Shown in pieces: positions 42,910 through 52,479 of a stretch of 64,000 bases of DNA. The position numbers and the translations under genes are program-made. The notes beneath the pieces were generated by a model. It made no database searches and was not told where the DNA came from. It saw only the letters and a program-made list of their open reading frames with translations. Source of the stretch: Devosia sp. Leaf420 (GTDB taxonomy: Bacteria > Pseudomonadota > Alphaproteobacteria > Rhizobiales > Devosiaceae); assembly GCF_001425445.1 (NCBI RefSeq), contig NZ_LMQU01000001.1, positions 125,221-189,220 of the forward strand, written 5' to 3'. Position 1 is the stretch's first letter. Each line of letters begins with the position of its first letter.

Positions 42910-44028
42910 TTAGCTGGCCAGCACGCCGCCGGTCAGTGGCCGGGGCGCGCCCGTCGTCGTGGGAAAGCTGATGGGCAGGCCGCGCAGGACACGAACGGCC
43001 AGGAGGGCGAAACATTCTGCTTCGATAGCATCGCCGCGCCAGCCTACCGCTTCTGCAGGGACTGCGTCGACATGGGCGCGTGATTTGAGCATTGACATGA
43101 TTGCGGGGTTATGACGCCCGCCGCCCGCAACGATCAGGCGGTCGGGGCGCTGTGGCAGGAGGTCGAGTGCCTTGCCGACGGCGCCGGTGGTGAAGGCCGT
43201 CAGGGTCGCGGCGCCGTCTTCGGCGCTGAGGCCTTCGGCCATCGAGGCCAGAAAATCGAAGCGGTCGAGCGACTTTGGGTAGGGCGCCGAGAGGTAGGGA
43301 TGGGTCAGGAGCTGCGCGAGCCGCTCTTCATCGACTTTGCCCCCCAAAGCCATGGCACCATCGACGTCCATCTCGCCCAGCCCAAGACTTTTGATGAAAT
43401 CGTTGATCGGCGCATTGGCTGGGCCGGTATCAAAAGCGATGAGCGTATCGGCGCCATCCCAATAAGTCACATTGGCGACGCCACCGAGATTGAGCACGGC
43501 GGTCTTGCCGTCCGTGGCGCCGATCTTGCGTAAAAGGGCTTGATGATAGAGCGCCGCCAGCGGGGCGCCCTGCCCGCCTGCGCGCACATCAGCGGAGCGG
43601 AAATCATAAGCGACCTTGATCCCCGTCAGCTCATGCATGAGCGCGCCATTGCCGAGCTGTCGGGTTGCGCCGATCCGGCCCGGTTGCGGCGCGCGATGAA
43701 GGACCGACTGACCGTGAAAACCGATGATCCCGACGTCGGAAGGGCTAAGGCCGGTTTGAGCCAAAAGGTCCAGCACTGCTGCCGATTGTGCCCGGGTCAG
43801 CGCCTCTTCGGCTTCAGCAAAGATGGCCGGGTCAGCGCCGGAAAAATTCCACTGCCGCGCCTGTGCCAGAGTTTCGGCAAGCAGGTCGCAGATCCATCGG
43901 GGATAAGGCGCCAGCGTATAGGCGCCAAATTCCGCGATGGTTTCGCCATCGGTGCGCAGGATCGCAACGTCGATATTGCCATCGAGCACAGTGCCGGTCA
44001 TCAGACCCACGGCCCAGATCGGTTCCAT
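42910..44028 (-). CDS. anmK: Anhydro-N-acetylmuramic acid kinase
   Basis: Cytoplasmic ASKHA-fold kinase, 372 residues. It hydrolyses the 1,6-anhydro bond and phosphorylates anhydro-MurNAc to MurNAc-6-P, the substrate of MurQ. The start is the ATG at 44026-44028 ([18 protein letters not shown]). Motifs seen are [36 protein letters not shown] with the catalytic Asp, NLGGVANVT and VAGGGRHNP. It is the last gene of the murQ-to-anmK minus-strand unit, 10 nt after the serine hydrolase. Confidence 0.95.
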   Translation of the reverse strand: MEPIWAVGLMTGTVLDGNIDVAILRTDGETIAEFGAYTLAPYPRWICDLLAETLAQARQWNFSGADPAIFAEAEEALTRAQSAAVLDLLAQTGLSPSDVGIIGFHGQSVLHRAPQPGRIGATRQLGNGALMHELTGIKVAYDFRSADVRAGGQGAPLAALYHQALLRKIGATDGKTAVLNLGGVANVTYWDGADTLIAFDTGPANAPINDFIKSLGLGEMDVDGAMALGGKVDEERLAQLLTHPYLSAPYPKSLDRFDFLASMAEGLSAEDGAATLTAFTTGAVGKALDLLPQRPDRLIVAGGGRHNPAIMSMLKSRAHVDAVPAEAVGWRGDAIEAECFALLAVRVLRGLPISFPTTTGAPRPLTGGVLAS

Positions 44029-44038
44029 TCGCGTCTCT

Positions 44039-45031
44039 CTAAAAGGCGTTGATCGCGTCGCCCACGGCACGCCGCAGCGTCAGGATGCCGCTATCGAAAT
44101 GGCGCGTCGGATGCACGCGGTTGGTCAGCAGCGTCCAGGCGTGGCCGCGCTCGAAATCGATCCAGATGCCCGTGCCGGTAAAGCCGGTGTGCCCGATGGT
44201 CTCTCTGGAATTGAGTTCGCCACCGGACCATCCCTCATAGGGCAGCTCCCAGCCATGGGTGCGTCTACTCGAAAGCGGCGTCCGGATCAAAGCATCGGGC
44301 CCTGCCGCCACCAGCTTGCCAATGGCGAAATCGAGCACGCTCGACACGGTGCCGAAAAGGCCGGCATTGCCCGCGCCCTGAAGCGCCGAGCAATTGTCGT
44401 CATGCACTTCGCCCACAAGCACCCGGTGACGCCAATAACAGTCTTCCGTCGCGGCGGCCGTCATCTGGTCGGCAGACCAGGCGAATCCCGGCCCTGGATC
44501 CATGTCGCGGATCCATTTTCCAGCGATGCGTTCGAGCGCGATGCCAAGGAGGATGAAGTTGATATCGGAATAGACCGCCGGACCCGCCGGAAATTCATGC
44601 TGCAGCAAAAAGGTGCGAAGGAGATCGGGGTCGCGCCCAAAGGTATAGAGCGGGAAGACCGCGGGGTAAGGCGTCTGGTGACCGAGGCACTGACGGAAGG
44701 TGATTTTCCGCTCCCAATTGTCGAGATTGTAGTGCCGATAGTCGGGAATGATGCTGATGAGCGGTGCGTCGAGATCGATGCGCCCCGCTTCTGCGAGCGC
44801 CAGGATGCGCTCGGTGGTGAAGATGACCTTGGTCAGCGAGGCGAGGTCGAACCAGATCTCTTCGGTCATCGGGCGAGCGGTCGGCACGGTCTGCGCCTGA
44901 CCGATGGCGCGCACGGCGCGATTGCCGCTACTATCGACGACGCCCAGCACGCCGCCGGGAATGCGGCCGCTTTGCATGGAGGCTTCGAGATGCACGAAAG
45001 CGCTGTCGAGTTTTGTCGCCACTGACGTCAT
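44039..45031 (-). CDS. Beta-lactamase-fold serine hydrolase (candidate muropeptide amidase)
   Basis: Encodes 330 residues of the class C beta-lactamase/S12 family. Ser65 and Lys68 in ASLTK are the nucleophile pair, YSD (154-156) stands in for YxN, and HTG (281-283) is the third motif. There is no signal peptide, so it is likely cytoplasmic. A related beta-lactamase-fold protein, AmiE (YbbE), is encoded in the B. subtilis murQ-nagZ operon and acts as N-acetylmuramoyl-L-alanine amidase. By context this enzyme may play that role, or be an L,D- or D,D-carboxypeptidase. No AmpD or LdcA is in the window. Confidence 0.85.
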   Translation of the reverse strand: MTSVATKLDSAFVHLEASMQSGRIPGGVLGVVDSSGNRAVRAIGQAQTVPTARPMTEEIWFDLASLTKVIFTTERILALAEAGRIDLDAPLISIIPDYRHYNLDNWERKITFRQCLGHQTPYPAVFPLYTFGRDPDLLRTFLLQHEFPAGPAVYSDINFILLGIALERIAGKWIRDMDPGPGFAWSADQMTAAATEDCYWRHRVLVGEVHDDNCSALQGAGNAGLFGTVSSVLDFAIGKLVAAGPDALIRTPLSSRRTHGWELPYEGWSGGELNSRETIGHTGFTGTGIWIDFERGHAWTLLTNRVHPTRHFDSGILTLRRAVGDAINAF

Positions 45032-45040
45032 GCGTACCGT

Positions 45041-45949
45041 CTAAACCGCTGGAAAAGGACGATAGAAGTGGTTGTCGCCGGCCTGCGCGGTTTCCGGCTG
45101 CGGCCGAGCGGAGAGCGTCCGGATTTCCTCAACCCGCCCGAGCTCGTCGGCAAACCGGACATCGTCGAAGCGTCGATCGGGGTCGGGAACGGCGGAGAGC
45201 AGCAGGCGCGTATAGGGGTGCCGGGGATCGTCCAGAACCCTATCGACCGCACCCCATTCGACGATCTGGCCGGCATACATGACCATGATATCATCGGCGA
45301 CATAGCGCGCCGTAGCGATGTCGTGGGTGATATAAAGAAGAGCGAGCTTGAGCTCTGCCTTCATGTCGTTGAGGAGATTGAGAATGCCCTGGCGCACTGA
45401 GACGTCGAGCATCGAGGTCGGCTCATCGGCAACGATGACCTGAGGGTTCACGGCGAGCGCCCGGGCGATGGAGATGCGCTGGCGCTGGCCGCCAGAAAGC
45501 TCGTGCGGAAATTTCGGCATAATGAGCTGCGGGTCGAGTTTTACGCGCTCAAGCAGTTCGACGATCGCTGCCTGCCGCTGTGCCGCAGTCAGCCCCTTTT
45601 GATGCAGCTTGAGCGGGCGCTCAAGATGATAGCGGATCGTATGCGTCGGATTGAGCGAGGCAAATGGATCCTGAAACACCATCTGCACCGAGGATCGATA
45701 GTCGCGCAGCGCCTTGGCGTCGCTCTTACCGAGGGGCACGCCGCGGAAAAGCAGGCGCCCTTCGTCTGGGGCATATTCGCGCATGATCAGGCGAGCGGCC
45801 GTGGTCTTGCCGGAACCCGATTCTCCGACCAGCGCCAGGGTGCGGCCGGGATGGAGCGCGAAGCTGACGGCGCGCGCGGCATAGACGGGCTTGTCGGCGC
45901 GGCCGAAAACCTTGGTGACATTATCGAGCGTCAGGATGGCGTCGCTCAT
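45041..45949 (-). CDS. Peptide-type ABC transporter ATPase (DppF-like)
   Basis: Encodes 302 residues. Walker A GESGSGKTT is at 42-50, the signature LSGGQRQR is near 152, and Walker B is VIVADEP. The C-terminal oligopeptide-type extension (HPYTRLLLSAVPDPD) marks it as the F subunit of an Opp/Dpp importer. It overlaps the D subunit gene by 4 nt. It powers import of the substrate bound by the large binding protein upstream; in this locus, muropeptides are the likely substrate. Confidence 0.93.
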   Translation of the reverse strand: MSDAILTLDNVTKVFGRADKPVYAARAVSFALHPGRTLALVGESGSGKTTAARLIMREYAPDEGRLLFRGVPLGKSDAKALRDYRSSVQMVFQDPFASLNPTHTIRYHLERPLKLHQKGLTAAQRQAAIVELLERVKLDPQLIMPKFPHELSGGQRQRISIARALAVNPQVIVADEPTSMLDVSVRQGILNLLNDMKAELKLALLYITHDIATARYVADDIMVMYAGQIVEWGAVDRVLDDPRHPYTRLLLSAVPDPDRRFDDVRFADELGRVEEIRTLSARPQPETAQAGDNHFYRPFPAV

Positions 45950-46764
45950 AGCACTGGCTCCCGGCGCGTCTGCTCGCCATGGAGTTTGGGCATCGAAGCC
46001 CAGAGCTGCTGCGTATAGGGATGTTGCGGGTGGCGATAGATGGTCTGGGCGTCGTTGACCTCGACCAGTTCGCCCTCGAGCATGATGCCGATGCGATCGC
46101 TCACCTGCACCATCAGGCCGAGATCATGGGTGATGAACAGCACCGAAAAGCCGAGCTTTTTGCGCAGCACGTCAATGCGCTGCAGGATTTCGCGCTGCAC
46201 CACAACGTCGAGTGCGGTTGTCGGCTCGTCCATGATCAGAAGCTTGGGGTTGAGCGCCAGGCAAATGGCGATGACGATGCGCTGGCGCATGCCGCCCGAA
46301 CACTGGTGCGGATAATTGTCGAGCCGCTCGGGCGCGATATCGACGAGCTTCAAGAGTTCGGTCGCGCGAGCGTGGGCTTCGGCGCGGCTAATCGGGCCAT
46401 GGGCGCGCAGCACATCGTAAAACTGCGCTTCGATGGTCAGGACCGGATTGAGCGAGTTCATGGCGCTCTGGAACACCATGGCGACTTCCCGCCAGCGGAA
46501 TTTTCTTAAGTCCGCGTCGTTGAGGCTGAGGACGTCGCGCCCGGACACCAGGATTTCGCTGCCCGTGCGGATCAGGGCCGGTGGCCGATGGAGACGGCTG
46601 ACGGCGAAGGCGATCGTCGATTTGCCGCAGCCGGATTCTCCGGCAAGCCCAAAAAACTCGCCGGGCGCGATGTCGAAGCTGACATTCTTGACAGCGTGAA
46701 AATTGGTTTCGGCGCCGACATAGTCGATGTTGAGATTGCGGACGGAGAGGACCGGATCGCTCAT
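45946..46764 (-). CDS. Peptide-type ABC transporter ATPase (DppD-like)
   Basis: Encodes 272 residues from the ATG at 46762-46764 (MSDPVLSVRNLNIDYVG). The 52 further open codons upstream overlap the permease gene and are not ABC-like. Walker A GESGCGKST is at 42-50, the signature CSGGMRQR and Walker B LLIMDEP are present, and the C-terminus has HPYTQQLWASMP. It overlaps the permease gene and the DppF-like gene by 4 nt each. Confidence 0.93.
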   Translation of the reverse strand: MSDPVLSVRNLNIDYVGAETNFHAVKNVSFDIAPGEFFGLAGESGCGKSTIAFAVSRLHRPPALIRTGSEILVSGRDVLSLNDADLRKFRWREVAMVFQSAMNSLNPVLTIEAQFYDVLRAHGPISRAEAHARATELLKLVDIAPERLDNYPHQCSGGMRQRIVIAICLALNPKLLIMDEPTTALDVVVQREILQRIDVLRKKLGFSVLFITHDLGLMVQVSDRIGIMLEGELVEVNDAQTIYRHPQHPYTQQLWASMPKLHGEQTRREPVL

Positions 46765-47648
46765 AGCTTGCCCTCGCCGATGCGGACCATGCGGGTCCAG
46801 CGATTGAGCATGCCGCCTGTCCGCAGCCGCGGATTGGCGATTTCGTCGATCGCGAAGTTGAGGAGTGCCAGGCCAAGTCCGAGGAAGGCGAGAGCAAAGC
46901 ATGGCGCGAGAATATCCCACCAGGCGCCGACCGAAAGCGCGGCCGAGTTCTGCGCATTGTAGAGCATGATGCCCCAGGAGACGGTGTTGGGATCGCCGAG
47001 GCCAAGGAATTCGAGCGTCGCCTCGGTGATGACGGCGAAAATGACCGAGCCGATGAAATTGATGCCGACGATGGAAATCAGGTTCGGGAAAATCTCGAAC
47101 AGCATGATGCGCCAGCTTGGCTCACCCAGCATTTCGGCCGATTTGACGAAGTCGCGCTGCCGGATCGAGAGGGTTTCGGACCGCGTGACGCGCACGCCCC
47201 AGGCCCAGGAGGTGAAGCCGAGGATGATGGCGATCACCATTGGGCTTGCTTGACCGATGAAGGCGGCGAGGACGAGCAGCAGCGGCAGGTTGGGGATGAC
47301 CAGCACCATATTGGTGAAGAAGTTGATGACCTCGTCGACCACGCCACCCTTATAGCCCGCGATGATGCCGAGCACGGTGCCGATGACGGTGATGAGGAGC
47401 CCTGCCCCGAACCCGACGGCGAGCGAAACGCGTGCGCCATGGACAAGACGCGAGAAGACGTCGTGCCCAAGGCGCGTCGTGCCCATCCAGTGATCCCAGC
47501 TCGGTGCCTGATGCGGCCGCCCGACGCGGCGGGTGGGGCTATATTCGGTCAGGAGCGGCGCGAAGATCGCTACCAGCACGATGATCGTGAGGATGATGAG
47601 GCCGACCAAGGCCTTCTTGTTATTGAGCAACTGCCTCAGGAGCTTCAT
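46761..47648 (-). CDS. Peptide-type ABC transporter permease (DppC-like)
   Basis: Encodes 295 residues from the ATG at 47646-47648 (MKLLRQLLNNKKALVGL). About six helices are seen. A periplasmic entry loop has PSWDHWMGTTRLGHDVFSRL, typical of OppC/DppC, and an EAA-like coupling loop reads RQRDFVKSAEMLGEPSW. It partners the adjacent DppB-like permease. Confidence 0.93.
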   Translation of the reverse strand: MKLLRQLLNNKKALVGLIILTIIVLVAIFAPLLTEYSPTRRVGRPHQAPSWDHWMGTTRLGHDVFSRLVHGARVSLAVGFGAGLLITVIGTVLGIIAGYKGGVVDEVINFFTNMVLVIPNLPLLLVLAAFIGQASPMVIAIILGFTSWAWGVRVTRSETLSIRQRDFVKSAEMLGEPSWRIMLFEIFPNLISIVGINFIGSVIFAVITEATLEFLGLGDPNTVSWGIMLYNAQNSAALSVGAWWDILAPCFALAFLGLGLALLNFAIDEIANPRLRTGGMLNRWTRMVRIGEGKL

Positions 47649-47652
47649 GGCG

Positions 47653-48630
47653 TCAGGCCTTCTTGAGGCGCGGATCGAGCAGCACATAGCTGAGATCGAC
47701 CACGAAATTTGATATGAGCATCGCGGCGGTCATGATCAGGAGCTGGCCCTGGATGACCGGATAATCGCGCGCGATGATCGCCTGGTAGAGCGTGTTGCCG
47801 AGGCCGGGATAGTTGAACACCACCTCGGTGACGAGCGAACCGCCCAGGATCGTGCCGATGGCGATGGCAAGGCTCGATACCGTGGGCAGCAGCGCGTTGC
47901 GCGCCGCATACCAGAGCATGACATTGTTGTCGGAGAGCCCCTTGGCGCGGGCCATGACGATATAGTCTTCGCCAAGCAAGTTGATCATGTTGTTGCGCAT
48001 GGTCACGCCGAAGCCGCCGGTGAGCACGAAGACCAGCGTCAGCATGGGCAGTGTGCCGTGATAGAGCACGCTCGAAATATAGGTCCAGTTCCAGGCGGGA
48101 TCGATCAGCGGGTTTGCGGCATAGCCGTTGGGAAACCAGCGCAGCGTATAGCCAAAGATGAAGAGCATGATCAGCGAAACGACCACGGCCGGCACCGAGC
48201 TCGAAAAGATCGCGCCGAGCGAAATGACGGAGTCGACGAGCCGTCCGCGGCGCCAGGCGGCAAAAATGCCGAGGAAACTGCCAAGGGTGAAGCTGATGAT
48301 GGTGGCAATGCCCATGAGCCCGAGCGTCCAGAGCAGCGCGCGACCCAAAAGCTCGGTGACAGGCAGCGGGAAATACTTGATCGAACGGCCGAGATCGCCG
48401 GTGAACACACTCTGCAGATAGGCAAAATACTGCTCGTGGAGCGGCGCGTCGATAAAACCAAAGGTCAGCTTCAGCGCATTGAGATTTTCGAGCGATAGCT
48501 CGGCGCCAGCGCTTGCGAACATGATCTCGATGGGATCACCGGGCATCAGGCGCGGCAGAAAGAAATTGATGGTCGCAGCAACCAGAAATGCTGCGAGATA
48601 GAACGCCAATCGCCGCAACAAGAAGGCCAT
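47653..48630 (-). CDS. Peptide-type ABC transporter permease (DppB-like)
   Basis: Encodes 325 residues and six helices. The N-terminal FYLAAFLVAATINFFLPRLM helix is followed by the OppB-type PGDPIEIM segment, and the coupling loop is YIVMARAKGLSDNNVMLWYA. The C-terminal NYPGLGNTLYQAI motif is conserved in this family. It lies 4 nt before the DppC-like gene. Confidence 0.93.
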   Translation of the reverse strand: MAFLLRRLAFYLAAFLVAATINFFLPRLMPGDPIEIMFASAGAELSLENLNALKLTFGFIDAPLHEQYFAYLQSVFTGDLGRSIKYFPLPVTELLGRALLWTLGLMGIATIISFTLGSFLGIFAAWRRGRLVDSVISLGAIFSSSVPAVVVSLIMLFIFGYTLRWFPNGYAANPLIDPAWNWTYISSVLYHGTLPMLTLVFVLTGGFGVTMRNNMINLLGEDYIVMARAKGLSDNNVMLWYAARNALLPTVSSLAIAIGTILGGSLVTEVVFNYPGLGNTLYQAIIARDYPVIQGQLLIMTAAMLISNFVVDLSYVLLDPRLKKA

Positions 48631-48679
48631 GCTGTGGTGTTCCTTTCTGGCCGCTGTGTCGACCGGGCACTGACGAAGT

Positions 48680-48701
48680 TCCTCCCCGATCGCGGGAAGG
48701 A
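48680..48701 (-). repeat. Intercistronic hairpin after peptide-binding protein gene
   Basis: TCCTTCCC and GGGGAGGA (one mismatch, minus-strand view) enclose GCGATC in the 135-nt gap between the binding protein and permease genes. Hairpins at this point commonly protect the abundant binding-protein mRNA from 3' decay; that role is inferred. Confidence 0.5.
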
Positions 48702-48765
48702 TTGGGGTGGGTCAGCGCCTCAACGCCGCCCCGCCCCAAAAGATGAGATGAGAAAGCCGAAAACC

Positions 48766-50433
48766 TTACTGGGCGACCGGTTCGAGATCGAGCAGTTGCA
48801 ACAGACGCGCAGGGTTCGTCACCGAGACGGCCGGCGCATATTTCGGATCTTCAGCACTGGCCCAACCGGTCCAACGGGTCGTGTTGTACTGGAAGAAGGA
48901 CGGGCTGTTGTAGAGCGGGATGATCGGCAGGGCCTCGGCGATGAGAAGCTGGACCTGATCCATGATCGCCTTCTGCTCAGCCGGATCCTTGATTGTCGTA
49001 TATTTCTTGAGAAGCTCGACCACTTCGGCATTTTCCCAATGCGGCGCGGTAAAGCGGCTCTTGCCGAAATCAGCAGGGTTAAACGAGCGGATATAGGGCA
49101 GATAGGGGTTCGATGCCGCCGCCAGCGAGTTGAGCGTCAACTCGAAATTGCCCGCGATCAGGTCGGACGTCCAAACAGCTGCTTCCGGGGTCGAGAGCGA
49201 CACGTTGATGCCCGCTTCCTGGAACGTTTCCAAGGCGATCTGCACCGCGTCGATCCAGTCGGTCCAGCCATTGGGCACCTTGAAATCGAGTTCGAGCGGC
49301 GTGCCATCGGGATTGTCGCGGAAACCGTCGCCATCGGCATCGACATAACCGGCTTCATCAAGCACCGCCATGCCGGCTTCGAGGTCGAACTTGCCATATT
49401 GGCCGAACTGCGTTTCGACTTCCGGATTGGCGAAGGCAGCATAGAGCTCGCCGAGACCCGAGGGGTCTTCGTTGAGGAGCGGATAGCCATAGCCTGCAAT
49501 GTCGACGATCGCTTGGCGATCGACCAGCATACTGAGGGCGCGGCGGAAGCTCACATCGTTGAAGGCCTTGCGCGCGTTTTCGTCCGGCGAAACCTGCGAC
49601 ATCTGCATCGACACGAGGCTCGAGGGCGTGAACCAGTATTTGTGGTGCTCGGGATCCTTCGCGACGAAGGTGTTATCGATGTCGGGAATGAAGCTCGTAC
49701 CCCAATCGAGACTGCCGTCGGCCAAAGCGGCGAGCACCTGCGGATTATCCGCAAGCTGCGGCATGCGGAGGCAATCGACGGCCAGATTGTCGGCGTCCCA
49801 ATAGTTTGGATTGCGGCACTGCTCGTAGACCTGCGGGGTGAAGCGGGTGATCTCCGTCATCGGGCCCGAGCCAACCGGGTTTTCATTGGCGAAGGTGACC
49901 GGATCAGCCACTTCGGACCAGATGTGCTCAGGCACGATCGGCATGCCCACAATGGTATTGGCAATGAGCGAATTGGCTTCGGTCAGATTGAAGCGCACGG
50001 TGCGATCGTCGACCTTTTCGACCGATGCGATCTGCGGCGTGATCGAGATGAAGTCGAGCGCCGGGAATTTCTTGATGTAGTCGTAGGTAAAGAGCACGTC
50101 GTCGGCGGTGAAATCCTCGCCGTCGGACCATTTCAGGCCATCGCGCAGCGTGAACGTGATCGACATCAGATCGTCGGCCAGCTCAAAACTTTCGGCAAGC
50201 CGGTAGTTCGGTTCGTTGCCCTGCAGGCGGTTGAAAACGACCAGCGGCTCGTACAGGAAATCCTGGGTCGTGTAGCGCGCCGACGTCTGGCTGAACGGGT
50301 TGAAATTGCGAACGAAGGTCGTGACCTGTTCGGACGCCAGGGTAAGCACCTTGCCGCTATCCTGCGCATAGACCGGTGTTGCCAGGGCAAGCACGGCCAA
50401 TGATGTCGTCGCAATAAAACTCAATTTACGCAT
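48766..50433 (-). CDS. Peptide-type (family 5) ABC substrate-binding protein
   Basis: Encodes 555 residues with a signal peptide (about 1-23, ending VYAQ), so it is periplasmic. The SBP_bac_5 features LREGLKWSDGEDFTADDVLF-like (here TLRDGLKWSDGEDFTADDV), the YEPLVVFN entry and late YNSPSFFQYN are present. It heads the five-gene importer, 30 nt after nagZ. A binding protein of this class (YepA) serves muropeptide uptake in Agrobacterium, so a similar ligand is likely given the flanking nagZ and anmK. Confidence 0.92.
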   Translation of the reverse strand: MRKLSFIATTSLAVLALATPVYAQDSGKVLTLASEQVTTFVRNFNPFSQTSARYTTQDFLYEPLVVFNRLQGNEPNYRLAESFELADDLMSITFTLRDGLKWSDGEDFTADDVLFTYDYIKKFPALDFISITPQIASVEKVDDRTVRFNLTEANSLIANTIVGMPIVPEHIWSEVADPVTFANENPVGSGPMTEITRFTPQVYEQCRNPNYWDADNLAVDCLRMPQLADNPQVLAALADGSLDWGTSFIPDIDNTFVAKDPEHHKYWFTPSSLVSMQMSQVSPDENARKAFNDVSFRRALSMLVDRQAIVDIAGYGYPLLNEDPSGLGELYAAFANPEVETQFGQYGKFDLEAGMAVLDEAGYVDADGDGFRDNPDGTPLELDFKVPNGWTDWIDAVQIALETFQEAGINVSLSTPEAAVWTSDLIAGNFELTLNSLAAASNPYLPYIRSFNPADFGKSRFTAPHWENAEVVELLKKYTTIKDPAEQKAIMDQVQLLIAEALPIIPLYNSPSFFQYNTTRWTGWASAEDPKYAPAVSVTNPARLLQLLDLEPVAQ

Positions 50434-50463
50434 CGGGGTCTCTCCTTGCTCAGCAACGCCGCC

Positions 50464-51483
50464 TCAGGCGAAGCCGTTCTCCTCGAAAATTTTCTCCACC
50501 TCGGCGTGGAGGGCTTTGGTGTCGGCGCGCCGGTTGCCGAGCCGCTGTTCCGCACGGGCGACACGCGCCGAGGTGGCATGCGACATGACACGGGCGGCTT
50601 TGGCGGCAGCTTCGCTCGCCGCAAGATCGCCTTGGCTGTGGAGGGCGATATCGTAACCGGCATCGAGCGCCGCGCGGACGCGATCGGACCAACTGCCCGA
50701 AAGAGCATCCATGGTCAGGCAATCGGTGATCAGCACGCCGTCATAGTTGAGCACTGTGCGAATGAGGTTGCACACGCGCGGCGAGATCGAGGCCGGCAAA
50801 TCTGGATCGATCTTTGAAAAGATCAGATGCGCGACCATGGCCCAGGGGCTGTCCTTGAGCCGGATGAAGGGCAGGAAATCGCTGTCCATCATTTCGTCGA
50901 CGCTCGCGTGGACCACGGGCAGATCGTGGTGCGGGTCGACATCGACGCGGCCATAACCGGGTATGTGCTTGATGATGGGCATGGAGCCCACTTCGAGCAA
51001 AGCGTCGACCACAACGCGGCCGAGTTCGGCAACCAGCTTGGGATCGGCGCTGAAAGAGCGGGACGAAATGATGTCATGCGTGCCGGCGCGCGCGAGATCG
51101 ACAACCGGCGTCGCGCCGCTGCCGATCCCGAGTTCGGTCATCATCGACCCCATCGCGAGAGTGGACTGCCTTAGCGCATGTTTGGCAAGGTCCAGATCCT
51201 TCTTGGCCAGAGCGCCGAAGTGACCGATGGGGCGGAAGAGCGGCCAATTGCCGTTGTCGAGCCGCTGCACGCGGCCACCTTCCTGATCGATATAAACAGG
51301 CGCATCTTCCCGGCCGACGGCGTCCCGGAACTGACCGACGAGGCGCCGGATTTGCTCGGGATTATCGAGATTGCGCTTGAAGAGAAAAAGGCCAAAGGGA
51401 TTGGCGTCACGAAAGAACCCGACTTCCGAAGCCGAGAGCTCAAGCCCGGGCATACCAACGAAAAGGGCGAGTGGTGTCGACAT
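50464..51483 (-). CDS. nagZ: Beta-N-acetylhexosaminidase NagZ with altered signatures
   Basis: Cytoplasmic GH3 enzyme of 339 residues that removes GlcNAc from GlcNAc-anhydroMurNAc (peptides). The start is the ATG at 51481-51483 with GAGG 9 nt upstream; a GTG at 51496-51498 overlapping the murQ stop is an alternative. IDQEGGRVQRL is intact. The usual KH-I/F-PGHG followed by D-S/T-H is here KHIPGYG followed by DPHH, and the nucleophile motif SDD is TDC (ITDCLTM). Asp and His of the dyad and the first Asp are kept. There is no signal peptide. Confidence 0.92.
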   Translation of the reverse strand: MSTPLALFVGMPGLELSASEVGFFRDANPFGLFLFKRNLDNPEQIRRLVGQFRDAVGREDAPVYIDQEGGRVQRLDNGNWPLFRPIGHFGALAKKDLDLAKHALRQSTLAMGSMMTELGIGSGATPVVDLARAGTHDIISSRSFSADPKLVAELGRVVVDALLEVGSMPIIKHIPGYGRVDVDPHHDLPVVHASVDEMMDSDFLPFIRLKDSPWAMVAHLIFSKIDPDLPASISPRVCNLIRTVLNYDGVLITDCLTMDALSGSWSDRVRAALDAGYDIALHSQGDLAASEAAAKAARVMSHATSARVARAEQRLGNRRADTKALHAEVEKIFEENGFA

Positions 51484-51494
51484 TTTCAGCAACC

Positions 51495-52430
51495 TCACCC
51501 AGCCGCGCGCGGCAATTGCTGCGCGGCGGCCCGGCGCAGGAAGCCGTCGGCATGAACGAGCGCTGCCTCACCCTCTGCCGCGTTCATTCCCGTGAGCGCC
51601 ATGAGGATGGCAAGCTTGACGTTGTTCTTGGCGGATTTGAGGAATTGTTCGGCTGCCTCGCTTGAACAATCGGTGGCATCGATGAGGATGCGGCTGGCGC
51701 GGGCGAGCAGCTTTTCATTGCTGACCGACAGGTCGACCATCAGGTTTTCGTAGGATTTGCCGATGCGGATCATGCTAGCCGTGGTCAGCATGTTGAGCAC
51801 CAGCTTTTGCGCCGTGCCTGACTTTAGCCGGGTCGAGCCAGTCAGGGCCTCAGGACCGACGACGGGCGAGATCGCGATATCGGCCATCGCCGCGATCACT
51901 GAATCCGGATTGCACGATAGCGCCACCGTGACCGCGCCGACCCGCTTGGCATAGTCGAGACCGCCGATGACATAGGGTGTGCGACCGCTGACGGCGATGC
52001 CGACGACCACGTCCCGTTTGGTCACACCGATTTTTTCAAGATCGCGCCGCCCCTCGTCGCGCGAGTCTTCTGCGCCTTCGATCGGGTAACGGAGGGCTCG
52101 ATCGCCGCCGGCGATCAGTCCGATAACCATGCCTTCGGGCACGCCAAAGGTTGGGGGACATTCGGAGGCATCGAGAACGCCGAGGCGCCCGCTGGTGCCG
52201 GCGCCCATATAGATGAGACGCCCGCCATGGCGGAATGCCTCGACCACATGATCGACGGTGGCGGCAACCTGCGGCAGCACCTTTTGCACGGCGTCGGCTA
52301 CATGATGGTCCTCGCGATTCATCGCGCCGACGATCTCGATCGAGCTCATCAGATCGATCTGCATCGTCTCGGGATTGCGCGCCTCGGAAACGAGCTGTTC
52401 CAGCTCAGCCATCAGCGTGGTTCTTGCCAT
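51495..52430 (-). CDS. murQ: N-acetylmuramic acid 6-phosphate etherase
   Basis: Cleaves the lactyl ether of MurNAc-6-P to give GlcNAc-6-P and D-lactate; cytoplasmic, 311 residues from the ATG at 52428-52430 (an upstream TTG at 52457 is possible). The SIS domain contains [17 protein letters not shown], including the catalytic Glu of ASECPPTFG, and GAEDSRDEG supplies the second Glu. It is the first gene of the minus-strand salvage unit, facing murR across an operator-bearing gap. Confidence 0.96.
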   Translation of the reverse strand: MARTTLMAELEQLVSEARNPETMQIDLMSSIEIVGAMNREDHHVADAVQKVLPQVAATVDHVVEAFRHGGRLIYMGAGTSGRLGVLDASECPPTFGVPEGMVIGLIAGGDRALRYPIEGAEDSRDEGRRDLEKIGVTKRDVVVGIAVSGRTPYVIGGLDYAKRVGAVTVALSCNPDSVIAAMADIAISPVVGPEALTGSTRLKSGTAQKLVLNMLTTASMIRIGKSYENLMVDLSVSNEKLLARASRILIDATDCSSEAAEQFLKSAKNNVKLAILMALTGMNAAEGEAALVHADGFLRRAAAQQLPRAAG

Positions 52431-52479
52431 GTGCACAATGCTCTCGTTCACCGGCAAGGCTAGAAGCGATTATTCCGAC

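Noticed and set aside
45041..50433. Identity with the Yej (microcin C/muropeptide) importer
   Set aside because: YejF is a fused double ATPase. Here the two ATPases are separate D and F subunits, so the importer is of the Dpp/Opp arrangement.
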